Assembly (NCBI GenBank): GCA_949825025.1
Contig: OX463783.1
Span: 17,581,628-17,645,627 of the forward strand
DNA: 64,000 nt
From: Siphlonurus alternatus
Lineage: Eukaryota > Arthropoda > Insecta > Ephemeroptera > Siphlonuridae
Direction: 5' to 3'
Part shown: piece by piece, positions 50,299-62,629 of the stretch
Numbering within the stretch: the first letter of the stretch is position 1
Layout of the letters: every line of letters begins with the position of its first letter
The notes under the pieces: model-generated
The model's input: the letters and a program-made list of their open reading frames with translations, nothing else
Told to the model about the DNA's origin: nothing
Database searches by the model: none
Position numbers and translations under genes: made by a program

Positions 50299-50633
50299 TT
50301 ATAGTTTTATTTTTACTGCTTTTCTTTTATTGTGGTAGCAGTTTCACGGTATAACAATAAAATTCAATAACAATAACTGCATATAGTTATATAATATAAT
50401 GTAATTGCACTGATAATTATTCACTAAGTTCAATATTACAATACATAATTAAATGAATTTAACGGCATAGTAGACCCTTATCATATCTCTCTCTTAATTA
50501 AAGAAAAAAATACGAATTTTTAAGTACACAGGATCTGCATTATTATGCTGAATACTATAAATAATATTGAAAAATAATATTTTCTGCAACACTGCAAACA
50601 TGCAGCATCAGAAGTTGAGACCCTTAGAGGGAA

Positions 50634-50890
50634 GTTAACACACTCAATTAAAAAAAAAAAAAAATCCCACACATGAAAACTATGAAAAAAATTTAAATGT
50701 TCTCCTCTCTCTACATCCCCTATCAGTGGCTAAAATATCAGGTATACAAATTCGAGCTAGTTTTTAAGTTATGAATTTGTTACCTGATAATTTAGCTACT
50801 GATAGGGGATGTAGAGGAGAATATTTATTTTATTTTTTTTCCATAATTTTCACGTGTGGGATTTTTTTTTAAACTTTTGGGCGTGTTACC
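50634..50890. mobile_element. diverged relative of the 5341-5709 palindrome
   Basis: Shares 'gttctcctct', 'ctacatcccctatcagtggc' and 'taaaatatcaggt' in inverted pairs around a central 'gagctagtttttaagttatg'. The outer TIR is 'gttaacacac' against 'gcgtgttacc'. It is shorter and less regular than the 5341-5709 copy. Confidence 0.7.
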
Positions 50891-51897
50891 TTACCCTTAA
50901 CTGTATTATAGCTACTTTATACTATACATTTATCCCTATTTAAATGCCAGAAAGAACTATTTATTGTTTACTTTAATTTGTTTCATTTTAATAAATATAA
51001 TATAAATGTTAATGCACTGTTGTATAAATGTATACGCAGTTACTTTATAAAAAATAATATTTAATAATTCCTTCATCCGGTGTTACTTGTTTAATTTGTT
51101 ATTTCAGAACATTTTTTAGCCCTAAAATTGACTTTTTATAGTAAATATTAAATAATATTTTATTAATGTTGCAATACATTGCCAGGTTGCTTCTGAGAAT
51201 ATTTCCATAACGTCGACATAAAATTAGCCACATTGCAAGATTAACAAACATTATCGGCACCTATATATAGCTGAAGTCATGAAAATATAAAAAAAAAAAT
51301 GAAAATGAAAATATGATCATGGAAATACTTTAAATTTAATAATTTAGTAAAAAAAATTTAAAGCTAATTAAAATTAAATTAGAAAATATTAATGAATATA
51401 TAATTTTACATGAAGACAATGTATTTAATGAATGGATGGCATGTTTTGTTTTGTTTTCAGTAAACTTCGTGAATGGCATCGAAAAGTTTCATATTTTTTT
51501 TTTAAACCAACATCTACTAAACAATGCTGCAAAATGCTGTGACGTCATAGTCATGTCAAAATTTTAACATGCAAATATAGGGAGAGAATTTACATGACTA
51601 TCACATATAATTAAACAGCATCTTTCACATCAATTTTGTGTGTGCGTGTTAGAGGCTTCAGAGAAATGTGGTTTTACAACTTGAAGTCCTTTATCCATAT
51701 TAATCATATTATACTTGCAATAAAAAAATTACCTTACTATACGAATGCAATATTATTAGTTTAATTGTTTATGCATTTATTGACGTGATCTCCGTTGTCC
51801 TGTAGACCAAATTCTTGTTGAAAAATAAATTATTAACGAATGCTATCAAATAAAACATCATAAAGGTTTAAAAAATATGAGAATTTTAAGTCTCAAC
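50891..51897. other. AT-rich intergenic stretch
   Basis: No gene recognised. TGACGTCA at 51540-51547. Confidence 0.5.
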
Positions 51898-52040
51898 AAG
51901 GGGCATTCACAAAGTCTTAAGGCCACATTTAAGGCTCGATAATTTAAAGCTTGATTTTAGACGTGTTTTTTAGACCCAAAATTTCTGGTCTTAAATTATT
52001 GAGCTTAAATTGTGGCCTTAAGGCTTTGTGAATGCCCCTT
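51898..52040. mobile_element. 143-bp MITE with AAGGGGCATTCACAAAG ends
   Basis: AAGGGGCATTCACAAAGTCT and its inverse 'aggctttgtgaatgcccctt' mark the ends. The next block ('taaggccacatttaag' against 'cttaaattgtggcctta') also pairs. The 'gggc..attcac' start resembles the 24226-24392 element. No ORF. Confidence 0.85.
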
Positions 52041-52079
52041 AATACTTCTTTAAATTAATAACAGAAATACCACAAATTA

Positions 52080-52130
52080 ATCTACTTTCGGCTACTTCCG
52101 GAGAAATATTAAATTAATTAAACTGTAGTA
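52080..52130. repeat. right end of a CCGGAAGTAG MITE
   Basis: 'ctttcggctacttccggaga' followed by 'aatattaaattaattaaact' and 'gta' matches the right end of the 7843-8061 element. The left half is not found next to it. Confidence 0.65.
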
Positions 52131-53261
52131 GTTCATTAAAGTCGGTAGTGTAGCCTAGTAGTTTCTTCTTTGCTATTGTTTTAAAAGTTTATTTTTGTAC
52201 AAGTTTAATGAACTTGCCTTGACATACTTAATATTTCTTCTTGTGAGGTTGACAGGAGGGTGTCGAAGTGATCTATATTGGTCAGTTTACATTAAAATCA
52301 TTCTTCACTACTCACTTAAAAAAAAAATGTTATTTTAACCTCTAAAATGACGTCATATATTAAGTTCCGCGACCTCTCTGGTAAAAGTGTAAATTGAGAC
52401 TTTGCCATTCACGTCTATACTTGTGAATGTACGAGAAGACGTTTAGTTTTTGTGAAAGTGAAAATGATTGACGGCATATCTGAATTACTCTACAACTCAG
52501 GATATCACGAATTTTATCCTCACTCTGTTCTTACGTTCTATATGGAGGCGTTGCAGATTTAAAACTGTTTTTAGATGGCTATATTATGACTAAGTGCTTT
52601 TTTTAATCCTCTAAAATTGCTAAAATCTGCATCTCTTCTCTGTTAAAGATGTTCAGACAGAGGTAACTTTTGAGATGTTCTGAAGTGTACATGCCAGTTT
52701 TATTATTAGAATTTTAACTAAACAGATCATACGTTCATATCTTCAGCATAGGGCGTTTCTAAATTATAGACAAGAAAACTAAAAGAGTTCTCACGATTTC
52801 TGATAGTAAAGTCTATGGTAGATGTACATAATTGTGTCTCTATATTTCTATCAGTTCTATCTAAAATACATAATTATTTTATACAAATAAACTAAATCGA
52901 TTAAAAAAATATATAATATAATATTCATTGTTTAACAAGCATTTCTACGAGTATATTATAATATATATTTTTTTAAACTTTTGATCAATGTATGACATAT
53001 AATTAGTCATATGAAAACCAATATAATCCAAAATTTCAAAATTCAAAATTTTATTCATCTTCAAAATACATGTCATGTTGTATAAATTAAAGTTTCTACT
53101 ATATATAAATATTTCCATGGAAATTTCTCAAGGCAACGACTGCATATCTTAGGACAATTGAAATATTACCTCTTGATTTTCTGTAGCCGCAGCTTCAAGA
53201 GATGAAGTTACAAATTTAAAATTTTAGGAGAAGTGCCTTCCCAAAAAAGTTTCAAGTTCAT
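52131..53261. other. intergenic stretch
   Basis: No gene recognised. A TGACGTCA octamer lies at 52348-52355. Confidence 0.45.
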
Positions 53262-53335
53262 CACACCTCTATAGACTTCGTGACAATTAGCACAATCAGA
53301 ACAGGGGTAAAATTCATGCTGTCCTTATAGGCCTA
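53262..53335 (+). repeat. dispersed repeat copy ('CACCTCTATAGACTTCGTGA')
   Basis: Contains 'cacctctatagacttcgtga' then 'cagaacaggggtaaaatt'. This is the most complete copy of the family also seen near 10285, 16395 and 24425. Confidence 0.6.
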
Positions 53336-53352
53336 AAGTATCTATGTATCTG

Positions 53353-53520
53353 CAGGCGCGGATTTATTAGGGAAGGGGGGTTCCCCCCTCCTTCCCGAAA
53401 TTTTGAATTTAACATAGGCAATATAGGCATTTCCCCTACTCCATATTTTTTAACGTTGGCCTTATGGAAAGACCTTACCCCTTACCACACCCCCAAAATT
53501 TGGTTCTGTATCAGTGCTTG
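53353..53520. mobile_element. CAGGCGCGGAT element, copy 1
   Basis: Begins CAGGCGCGGATTTA. Its order of short blocks is shared with 59958-60117: G-run, 'cccgaaattttgaatt'-type block, 'aacgttggccttatgga', 'ccccaaaatttggttct'. The right end is diverged. The complementary terminus ATCCGCGCCTG is preserved in the other copy, so the family has terminal inverted repeats of about 14 bp. Confidence 0.75.
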
Positions 53521-54199
53521 ATGTACTGTACATTGTAAGGAAACTCCCATAGGCTATATTGAAATTTCACTATAAAAATGTGAAAACCTCTTTAATATTC
53601 TACAAGTTGAGGTGTCCATAAACATAACACCCCCACGATAAAGAAGTGACAGATCTTGACTGTCTGCCAAGCAAATTGAAAGCTTCCCATCCCCCCTGGT
53701 GACATGTCTTGGAACTACATATCTTCAGAGACAGGTGGATTCGAGTGTGTGATTTTTAATTCAGACGCAAAAATAAACGGTTTAATGACCTAAAAATATA
53801 TTCAGGTAATTGATATTAAATAAAAAATCAATATTGCATATTTTTAATTAAAGAGAAAATAAATTAATGTATTCTAACGTACAAAAATGTTGTAATATAT
53901 TAATTGTAAACGTATTTTAAAGATATTTATTAAAATATTTGGCTATAAACCAAAATTAAAGATTAATATTGTTATTTGTTTTTAGCCAAATTCTATAGCT
54001 GCTATTTATTAATCAAAGAGAAAGTTTTAAAATGTTGCGTTAGTTGTTTATTTGGCAGTCTATTAGCGGAACATTTTTTATATCTGAATGAATCTTCAGA
54101 TTTTTTTATATTTTTTGTTCTTGACTATTTATAAAACAGGTGCGAATCGTTTGCAAAGTTGATATTAGTTATACATATAGTTGTCCATTTGGGGAACCG
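53521..54199. other. intergenic stretch
   Basis: No gene or repeat recognised. Confidence 0.45.
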
Positions 54200-54250
54200 A
54201 GGAAATTCCTTAAAATTTCTACCGGATGTAGCCGGAAATGACGTGTTGAG
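54200..54250. repeat. left end of a CCGGAAGTAG MITE
   Basis: 'aaaatttctaccggatgtag' and 'ccggaaatgacg' match the left inner TIR of the 7843-8061 element ('gccggaagtagccggaaatg'). No right end is found nearby. Confidence 0.55.
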
Positions 54251-54574
54251 TTTTTAGCAATAAATCTGCAGAATGTCACCCATTTTAAAAATATTATTTT
54301 TCGCCAATTTCGCCACCATGAAAATTTTACATGTTTTTACTAATGCTCATATAAGATAACAAACTTAAGTTTCTTTATATTGAAGAAATAATTTGTATAT
54401 TAATTACATTAAATTATCAAAATTGAAACACACAAATATAAAACCAGAATTGTTCTTACGTTTTTGGCTAAAATATAACGATTGATATATTTGATATTCA
54501 TGTGCTTCACGTCAACATAATTGTCTTATTAGGCAATATACAGTAAGTATAAATGAGTATCATAATGAACTTAT

Positions 54575-54778
54575 GTGTGATTCCCTAAGCTTTGTACATC
54601 ACTTTGATTCATTGATTAAAAGCAGAGGTCCTGACTGAAATTTTCTATAGTTCCCTCAGTCTCACCTTATAGCGAATGCTGGGACTCATAACAGGCCGTG
54701 GCCACCATCTTTTCCCTCCCTTATCCCTACTCATAACCCTGCCTCGAGCTTCAAGCTCTTAGGGGTGTATTTCTGTAA
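54575..54778 (+). mobile_element. SINE copy, body family, plus strand
   Basis: Carries 'tgtgattccctaagctttg', 'ttcattgattaaaagcagag', 'cctgactgaaattttctata', 'gttccctcagtctcacctta', 'gcgaatgctgggac', 'aacaggccgtggccacc' and the tail 'caagctcttaggggtgtat'. No 5S-like head. It sits about 190 bp upstream of the 55011 exon region. Confidence 0.75.
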
Positions 54779-55010
54779 AAATATATATATATATTTTAAA
54801 AAATTTTACATGATAATATTATAGCATGATAGATTTATGATAAAATTAATAGTTAATTAAGTAGTTAAAAACAAACTCATATTACATACAAATTCCACAT
54901 TTTGTTACACATGGGATTTTCCTATTATAATTTAATTAATAGTTAATAATACATTAGACACGTTAGAGGTGTAGGTCTGGACGTTTTATGTGTTGGAGAT
55001 TGTTATTTTT

Positions 55011-55145
55011 AGTTTCGCGTCGTCAGAGGCGATCGCCTCACCAGAGAAGCTCGGAGCATCTGCGAATACCGGCCAGTGACAGCCCGCCGGCCGAACAGAG
55101 CACACGCATCGCTCTCACAGCTCGTGCACCGTCGTACCTGATCAG
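55011..55145 (+). other. GC-rich 5' exon candidate of the GTPase gene
   Basis: A sharply GC-richer block ending in a donor (GTAATT at 55146), with CpG-rich sequence such as 'gtttcgcgtcgtcagaggcg'. It would splice to 56832. In the frame leading into the GTPase ATG an in-frame TGA (55138-55140 region) closes the exon, so it is best read as 5' UTR. A second frame is open across the block (beginning RRQRRSPHQRSSE) but stops soon after splicing to 56832. The 5' limit is not defined. Confidence 0.45.
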
Positions 55146-56483
55146 GTAATTACGTCAATCATTACTTGAGGCTATTACATGAACTCAAATGTACTTTTCA
55201 ATGAAAAGTTGTTTTAAAGCTTAAAATACTATGAGATTTTGTTGTAATAATCAACCTTATGTTTACTTTTGCGTGTAAATATTGCGGAACTGATAATAAT
55301 AATTATAAGGTTAAATAGAATAAATGCATTCTAAGAAAAGTATAATGTAACAAAAATATATTTTTCATTACCTTTTCTTTGTAATTTTAGTATATTGCTT
55401 ACTCTGCAATTATTTTTAATATTTTTTAATTAGGTTTCTTGTTTTTATAATATTGCAAAAACTTGATTGTCTTTCATTTCTTTATTTCTATTGAAATTTA
55501 CCATATAGTCACAATTAATTTAATTTCATTTTTGTAAATAAAATTATTCCTATATATACAGTATGATTTTTCATAATTTTATTATATAGAGAAAAATGTA
55601 TCTACTCTTAAAATAATTTTCTACGCAATATATTGATTGCTTATTAACAAAATTACTAAATAAATCAATTAATGTAGATACCCTATATATAATATCATCA
55701 TCAATTAACTTGTACGTAAATCAACATTGATTTGAAACAGACCAAGGAGTTGACCTAAAAACACTTCTTTTGTTTGCCTAACGTCGTCTTCAATAAACCA
55801 ATGTAAAAGAAAGTATCTTAATATATACTTGGGACTGTGAATTGCACATTTTATAATGAACTCTCTCTAATATATACCATCACAATCGAGTGGAAAACTG
55901 TCATTATTTTTTGCACTTTGATTACTTCTGATCTACTTTTATATACATGCATAAAATAGTAATCTACTTAACAAGTAAGATCCTATTATATGACATATAT
56001 ATAGTGGAACAAGGATGCCAGCTCATTAATGCAAGCTCATGAAAAAAGAAGTCTCTTCAAGTCTTTTATTGAGAATTTTAGATAATAAAGGACTTTTACT
56101 TTATTTTATATTTTAAGTGTTGAGCAAAGCACAATAAGCTCTGAAATTAAATATTCATTTTAAGTACCTTTACTTGTTATAATATGTATGATAAAATTTA
56201 CTGTCTTTGAAAATTACTAACCGATTTTAACATTAATTGCTATATTATTAATTATAAATAAGTCTTTCTTTTACATTTTTTCAGGATAAATTTGAAATTC
56301 ATAAGTAAAACGTTACTCATTTTTTGTTACAAATTCTCTCAATAATTATAGCAAAAAAATATAAAATAAACAATGTCTAGTTGAACATAATGATATATAT
56401 AATATATATTAGCTTACATTAACATAAATATGTTATTTTAGCCTTTGAAAAATCTGATTTTTTTTTAGTACGGTCATGACCTA

Positions 56484-56702
56484 GCAATGCAGATTTGTCT
56501 AGTTGTGACTGAGGGAACAATGGAACTTAAGCAAGGATGGTAAGGAATCAAATTTGAATATCAAATTTTATTAATAAAAATACAGATAAAGGACTTCTAC
56601 TTATTAATATTCATACAGTTACAAACGACATCAATTACCGACCATCCTGACTGAAGTTTCCATTGTTCCCTTAGTCACAACAAATTTGCATTGCATGGCC
56701 AC
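56484..56702. repeat. inverted pair of SINE-body relics in GTPase intron 1
   Basis: 'gactgagggaacaatggaac' near 56505 and 'gtttccattgttcccttagt' near 56660 are complements. The outer flanks also pair ('gcaatgcagatttgt' with 'acaaatttgcattgc'). Arms are about 65 bp and the loop about 90 bp. It lies 130 bp before the first coding exon of the GTPase. Confidence 0.7.
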
Positions 56703-56893
56703 CTCACTGTGAAACAAACAAGTTAAGGTTTTACAAGGTCCGTGTGAGTATAGCATTGGTTAGTAGACCAACTAACCTCGAATTACGATACCTCGAATTG
56801 TGGTTTATATAAAATAAAAATGTTGTTACAGTAGCAGCGTTGTTCGCGGGACTACCAGACATAATCACGAACAGGGCACGTGATGCTCTAGGG

Positions 56894-59800
56894 ATGTCGT
56901 CCATACGTGGAATAAGACGCAAGAAATCCTCGCTTACTGACGTTAAGATCGCGGTGGTTGGAGCACCAGGAGTAGGAAAGACAGGTCAGTCAACTTTACA
57001 TTGTTTACCTTGATTGTTGATGCATGCAGTTTTTATTGCATTTGTCTATAAACAGATAAAATGCATGTAATTTCAGAATATTCTTAGATGAGGAACTTCA
57101 ATATAATATGACCGAATAAAAGTTTTGAATTTTGATATTTTTTATTAAGAGAAGGATTTTTCATTTTTTTTTTTTTTAGTTGCTTAATTTTTTAAAAAAA
57201 AATATGATCCGTTAATAAATTATTGAAATTTTAATAAAATTTATAAAACAGTCTCCACAAGCTAATTTTTTTGTAGATATACTGTGTATTTTTATAATAC
57301 AATCAGAATTTGGTAAAAATATTAATCAAAGAAAGGAAGGAGTGATTTTTTAATAAAGCAATAAAATTAAAAAATAAACAATTAAAAATGGAATTTAATT
57401 TATTTGGAAAACATTTTTAATACTTAAAATTTTTTAACTGCAGTATTTCATAATAACCAAAGTGCGAGATTTTCTATTATATTTTGACTTACGGGAGTTA
57501 TTTGGTTAACTATACAGCACATAAAATATAATCATGCAATGTAAAAACAACAACTTATTTTTGTATTTTTAATTACATGTTAATAGCTATAGTGTAAGCT
57601 TCCTGAATTTCACAACTTTAACACATTTCTATGTAACAATAAAAAATAAAGTTTATTTTTAAAAACTTACAACCTTTTTTGCACATAATTATGTTAAGCT
57701 GTAAAGGAAGTGACAAAAATCATAAAATTAGACATTAAACTACGCATAAATAATACTTGGGATAGTTACTGTAAGTAATGTTTACATGCTTTTCTTTCCA
57801 CGCCACGTTTGAAGTCACGGATTTGTGTGCTGAAATATTTACGTCGTCTTCTCTGTCTGCAGCTCTGACTGTGCGCTTTCTTACCAAACGTTATATTGGG
57901 GAATATGACCACCAGACAGGTGAGTTGGACAATTTTATTTGTGTTTTTTTTCTGTACCGAGAGGTAGTGATGACTTTTTTTAAGTAAAGAGTTAGCTTGC
58001 TTTATTTGTATAATTAAGGTATTTTTACATCTATCTGCGATTAGTGACGATACTTGAATAATGCGTACTTGCACTGGTGGCCATTTTGGTGATTAAAAAG
58101 AGCACCAAATTTCAATGCATGATATTGATGTTGGAATTTGCTTGAAGTAGATATTTCACGATTCATCAAAATCGTATCATCGCAGCGTCATTCTTAAGAG
58201 AATTAAATTCTTTATTCGTCATTTTCAAAACATACAGAGACAATCTTTGACTTTATTTTTTATATAATTAATAATAAGTCGTCACGGAACAGAAAGATAT
58301 ATTTATACTTTCAACTGACTGTCAATTTCTTATCGTTCATAAGAAGATGACGATCTTATAATAACGATCTTATCTATATCTATATTATTTGTTTTTTTCT
58401 TAGTACAGGAACCATGTAAACCTTATTTAAAATGGTCAATATAAACAAAATATTATACATTTGGTCACCAGTTAGATTGCGAGGCTAAAATTAAGGGTAC
58501 CACGTTTTTTACATAATGATTCCTTATGAAGAAAATTGTCTATTCTTTAGAAATATTGAGACTGCAAATATGATTACTCTAATCAAAATAGTATTTATTA
58601 AATTTATTTGAGATTTTTATAAATCAGTTGAAAATCCCTTCATATCATTTATATCATTTTTAAAATATTGACAGTAAAACAATGCAGAATTTTGGCTTTT
58701 TTTATTATTTAAAAGTTTAGAAACATTATGCACGCATTAATCAGTGTCGAATTATTTGGTTATTAAAATAATTTTAATTTAACGGCAATATTATTTAACC
58801 AAAATTAACTATATACTGGCAGTATTGGTACACGATATTTTCGATGCTTTTTATTTTTTCTACGTTAGATTTCACAATCTTTCAGAAACAATGATTATTT
58901 TTCATACTTTCTTTTTATAGTTATTGCAAGGTATACTTATTAATGAACAACAAAATTATTATAGATATTCACTCGAGAGGGATATATTTAAACTCAAAAA
59001 TTTTGCTAGATATTCTTTAGCTTTCTACGCACACTCGAATTTTTTTAACACTATATTATTATAGTCATGCCAGTAAATCTAAGTGCGTCATAGACTATAT
59101 ATTTTTTTTTACGACTACCTTTTGTACTTTGTGAAATGCTATTAAAAAATAAACTTTACATGCATGGTATACAATCTATCTAACAACATTGACATTCGAT
59201 TGAACGTGTATATATAATAATATATATATATAAAAAATCTCTGTACTCTCTCTAGCTGTGTGTATTTACAATTACATGTACTTGTTTACTGAATGTGAGA
59301 AATATTTATACTTGAAGTTTCTTTTGTTGTTCATCGGTTATTTACGTTCATGTAAGCTTGTGGTACTGTATACTTATATTCTTACAGTATATAATTATAT
59401 CTACATTTGTATATATGTATAGCTTTATTTATAGAATTCAAAACAGTAAATAAATTATTGTAAGAATTTTAACATCAGAAAGTTATTTTATGGAGGACAA
59501 AATCTTTAATGATCAAATAAATATATAGTTTTATATGTTAATAAATATGCACTAAATTGCTATGTTATGAATTATTTATTGGTAAAATTTCGTCTGAAAT
59601 TCAATACAAAAACATTAGTTTATTAGAAAATTAATTTTCCACCATCACAGAGGATAAGAAGGAGTGCAAGTATTAAGTAGCAAATTAACAAATAAACTTG
59701 ATGGATATACTTGTTTTATAAATTTTAATACACTTTTAATCGAAAGCACCGGCAATAATAATTTAAAATATAACAATTATATTATCCACTTCGACATAGG

Positions 59801-62357
59801 AGCTAATTTTTTTTTTATTATTATTATTTGAATATGACGCTTAAAGAAAAATTATTTTTTTCCATTTTGATAACAACTTTAAAATTGAATGTACAGATCG
59901 CAGTTCAAACAATTCGGAGACAATTTCAATTTTTCTTTGCTTTTCAGTTCTAAATTAGGATCCAGGGGGTGGCTGGGGGGGTGGGGGGCTTCTCCCGAAA
60001 TTTTAGTATTTACATAACATATTGGTCATTTTCGCCACTCCAATTATTTTTTTAACATTGGCCTTATGGAGACGCCCCCTTCCCTTCCCTCGAAATTTGG
60101 TTCTAGATCCGCGCCTGTTCTGAATTGTGCCCTCTTTCGATTTGATTTGTATTGGATTCAATACAGAAAATTCCATTTTTTTTTTTCTTGTTATGTTTTA
60201 CTTTTTTTTTAGTATGGTCCATCTCAAAACATAGTTATCGATCCTTTGTTTTTTTTTATATTTTACTATCACCTCAACATTAAAACATCAAAAGCAATGT
60301 TTAAAATACAATATTCCCTTCACTTAAAATGAGTAACAAATATATTATTAGACTCATAAAAGCAAGCATCGGCAATAAAACTAGTTCACGACAGCAGTAA
60401 TATCTTTATTTATACAATAGCATCTTTAAAACATGTTTTAAAATTTTTGATTAATAGCTTAAAAACTTTCAACAACTCGAAGTATTACCTCGAGAATCTT
60501 TAACGTACTTATCCTAAAAATAGATCATCGATAAAACTTAACCCCCTTCTGTGCAATGTTAGTTATGATACAATAATGTGTATATAGATTTTGTACTTGT
60601 TTTGTTAAGTTTATATTTTAACAGCTGCTTATTTATATTGACGTCAAGTTGCCAAGTCACGCGCAGTGGTAACAATACGTGTAAATAATAATTATAGTCA
60701 TTATTTCTTGGAAAAATTATCAATACATAATTATTTGCTCTAGATTCGTCATAGTAAATATATTACACAAATGCTTTTTTTTTTTGTAATTTCAATTTTC
60801 ATGTCGATACCTCAATAAAAATTTATTTTTTTATTGATACTTAAATAAGATTTATGATCTCTACAATGACCTGTAATTAAATTATTATAAAACGCTTACC
60901 TAAAATAGTAATTTCGTAAAATTGTGATATTCAAAACAAGAAAACTAACTTATTGCAATAAAGGCCAATGTCAGCGTATAAAGATAAGAAAACTAGCTCT
61001 TATCAAGAATTACCTTGTTTTGTACATGGCGGTCTTAAAAATAAATAAATAATATATTCACTCCGTTTAAAATTTTAGAGTATAAAAATGATTTTTTTGA
61101 AATAATAATTATAAATGCATGCACGAAAAATTATAGGTTAGAAAAAAAAAAAAAAAATCTACTTTCTTTCTTTTCTTTTTTTTTTTTTTTTTTTTTCAAA
61201 TGCCATATATATATATTATACATAATCAAGTTTTTGGCACATTAATCGTCTCTCTAGTGTGTATCTGACAACAATGATTGTGTACAATAATGAGCTGTCT
61301 GCTATGTAAGAGGTGAGTGGAATTATAATATGAGCTGAATATTGGTAAAAACAGGCAGCTCATAGTAGTATGCAGATAGCTCATTATTCCGGACGAGGAA
61401 TGATTTTTACTCACTAATTTATAATCAGTTTCTAAATTATTTTACTACGTCGAGTCATCATTCATTTAATGTAGTTGGATAAAACTTCAAATATGATCGA
61501 ACGTCTATAATTATTATACTTATGATTTTTCCCATATTTCAAATGCGTAATAGTTTCCATCTGATTTTTTTTTTTTTTTTTTGCAGTTCTAAAGTGACGA
61601 ATGCTGCTAAATTTCTCTACTCGTGGCCTGCTGTTTAGCAACATAGACTGAGCTTAATGGAGCAATGTTTACGTTTCAGAAAGCCGCTACAAGCACGAGG
61701 CTCTGGTGGATGGAGAACCCGTGCTGTTCGAGATCTTAGACACGTGTCCAGCCAAGGTAATACCGTCTGAATACTTCAGATTATAGCCAGCAGCGGGAGT
61801 CAATACAGTATTAATAGAATATGGAGAATTAATGTGAAAAATAGAACTGAAATTAATGCAATAGATGAGCTGCGGTGTGCTTTATCGATATACTTTTTGG
61901 TGAATTTTTGTATTCATTAGTTATGCATGTGTTAGATCTTTCGATCATGAAAGGATTTTAAAAATACAGTTTTTATAACGTTTTTAACACAACATCAAAA
62001 TAACTTGAATTTAATGTTTTTTCTTGCGATGACGTCTCATTATGGTCCCTGTATAATATTTCCTTTATATATTTTATAAGCTGCTTAACACGTTATCAAA
62101 ATAAACTAAATTTCATGTTTTTCTAAAGGGTGAAGAAGGATGTTTATGCAGTGCTGAAAGTGCGCTTTGGGCTGACGGTTTCCTGCTTGTTTACTCCATC
62201 ACTGACCGGCGCTCGTTCACTGCTTTGAGAGGCGCACGGCAGGCCGTGTGTGAATGGCGGGAAGCGTGCGGGGTGTGGCCGGTTGGTGCACCACCTGTCG
62301 TGCTTGTGGCCAGCAAGGCAGACATGGTGCACCTCAGACAAGTCACCACAGAGGAGG
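56894..62357 (+). CDS. Ras-superfamily small GTPase, RERG/RASL-like, partial (3' exons beyond the window)
   Basis: Four coding exons are visible: 56894-56984 (within exon 56832-56984), 57863-57919, 61680-61756 and 62129-62357. GT-AG borders and phases agree and give 151 codons plus one base; the next exon is past the window or unrecognised. The ATG at 56894 gives a basic N-terminus (IRRKK) ahead of the P-loop GAPGVGKT (23-30). Next come LTVRFLTKRYIGEYD (32-46), DGEPVLFEILDT (60-71), LLVYSITDRRSF (94-105) and ASKADM (136-141). The RFLTKR and RQVTTEEG segments resemble RERG, RASL11 and RASL12 more than classical Ras. The G-domain is unusual: P-loop Pro25 where Ras has Gly12, switch II DTCPAK where Ras has DTAGQE, and SKAD where Ras has NKxD. 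GTP binding is likely, but hydrolysis may be altered. Membrane anchoring and the C-terminus are not visible. Confidence 0.85.
56985..57862 (+). other. GTPase intron between coding exons 1 and 2
   Basis: AT-rich, about 0.9 kb; nothing else recognised. Confidence 0.7.
59958..60117. mobile_element. CAGGCGCGGAT element, copy 2
   Basis: Shows 'cccgaaattttag', 'aacattggccttatggaga' and 'cgaaatttggttctagatcc', and ends GATCCGCGCCTG at 60117. This is the reverse complement of the start of copy 1 (53353). Its own left end ('taggatccaggggg') is degraded. The G-run and C-run segments have the same order in both copies. Confidence 0.75.
61345..61405. repeat. dispersed repeat shared with 27590-27675
   Basis: 'gcagatagctcattattccg' and 'gacgaggaatg' parallel the 27590 segment. 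The rest is not conserved. Confidence 0.4.
61757..62128 (+). other. GTPase intron between coding exons 3 and 4
   Basis: Short AT-rich intron of 372 nt. Nothing else recognised. Confidence 0.7.
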
Positions 62358-62629
62358 GTGAGTGGCATGAAGTGTGTTGTGTACTTATTGTGCTGAGTGG
62401 CAGGAAATTTATTTAGAAAAAAGTTATTATAAAAGCACAGGTTTATTGAGAAGAGTGAGTGGCACAGAGTGAGGTTTATACGTGTCGTAGTGAGTGGCAA
62501 GAAATATGGTAGACATTTATAATTTTATTAATGAATAAGCAATATCCTATTTGAGACAAGCGAGGTCTATTTTACATTGCTTGCCTGGGAGTATAATATA
62601 TATTTACTACATGTAAATGAATGAACCTC
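62358..62629 (+). other. sequence after the last visible GTPase exon
   Basis: Begins with a good donor (GTGAGT). It contains loosely repeated 'gagtggca' words (62362, 62394, 62457, 62493). No exon recognised. Confidence 0.5.

Larger units (their letters stand above)
57920..61679 (+). other. GTPase intron between coding exons 2 and 3 (about 3.8 kb)
   Basis: Contains a CAGGCGCGGAT element (59958-60117), TGACGTCA at 60649-60656, poly(T) runs near 61175-61195 and a repeat shared with 27590. No coding exon other than the flanking ones is seen. Confidence 0.7.
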
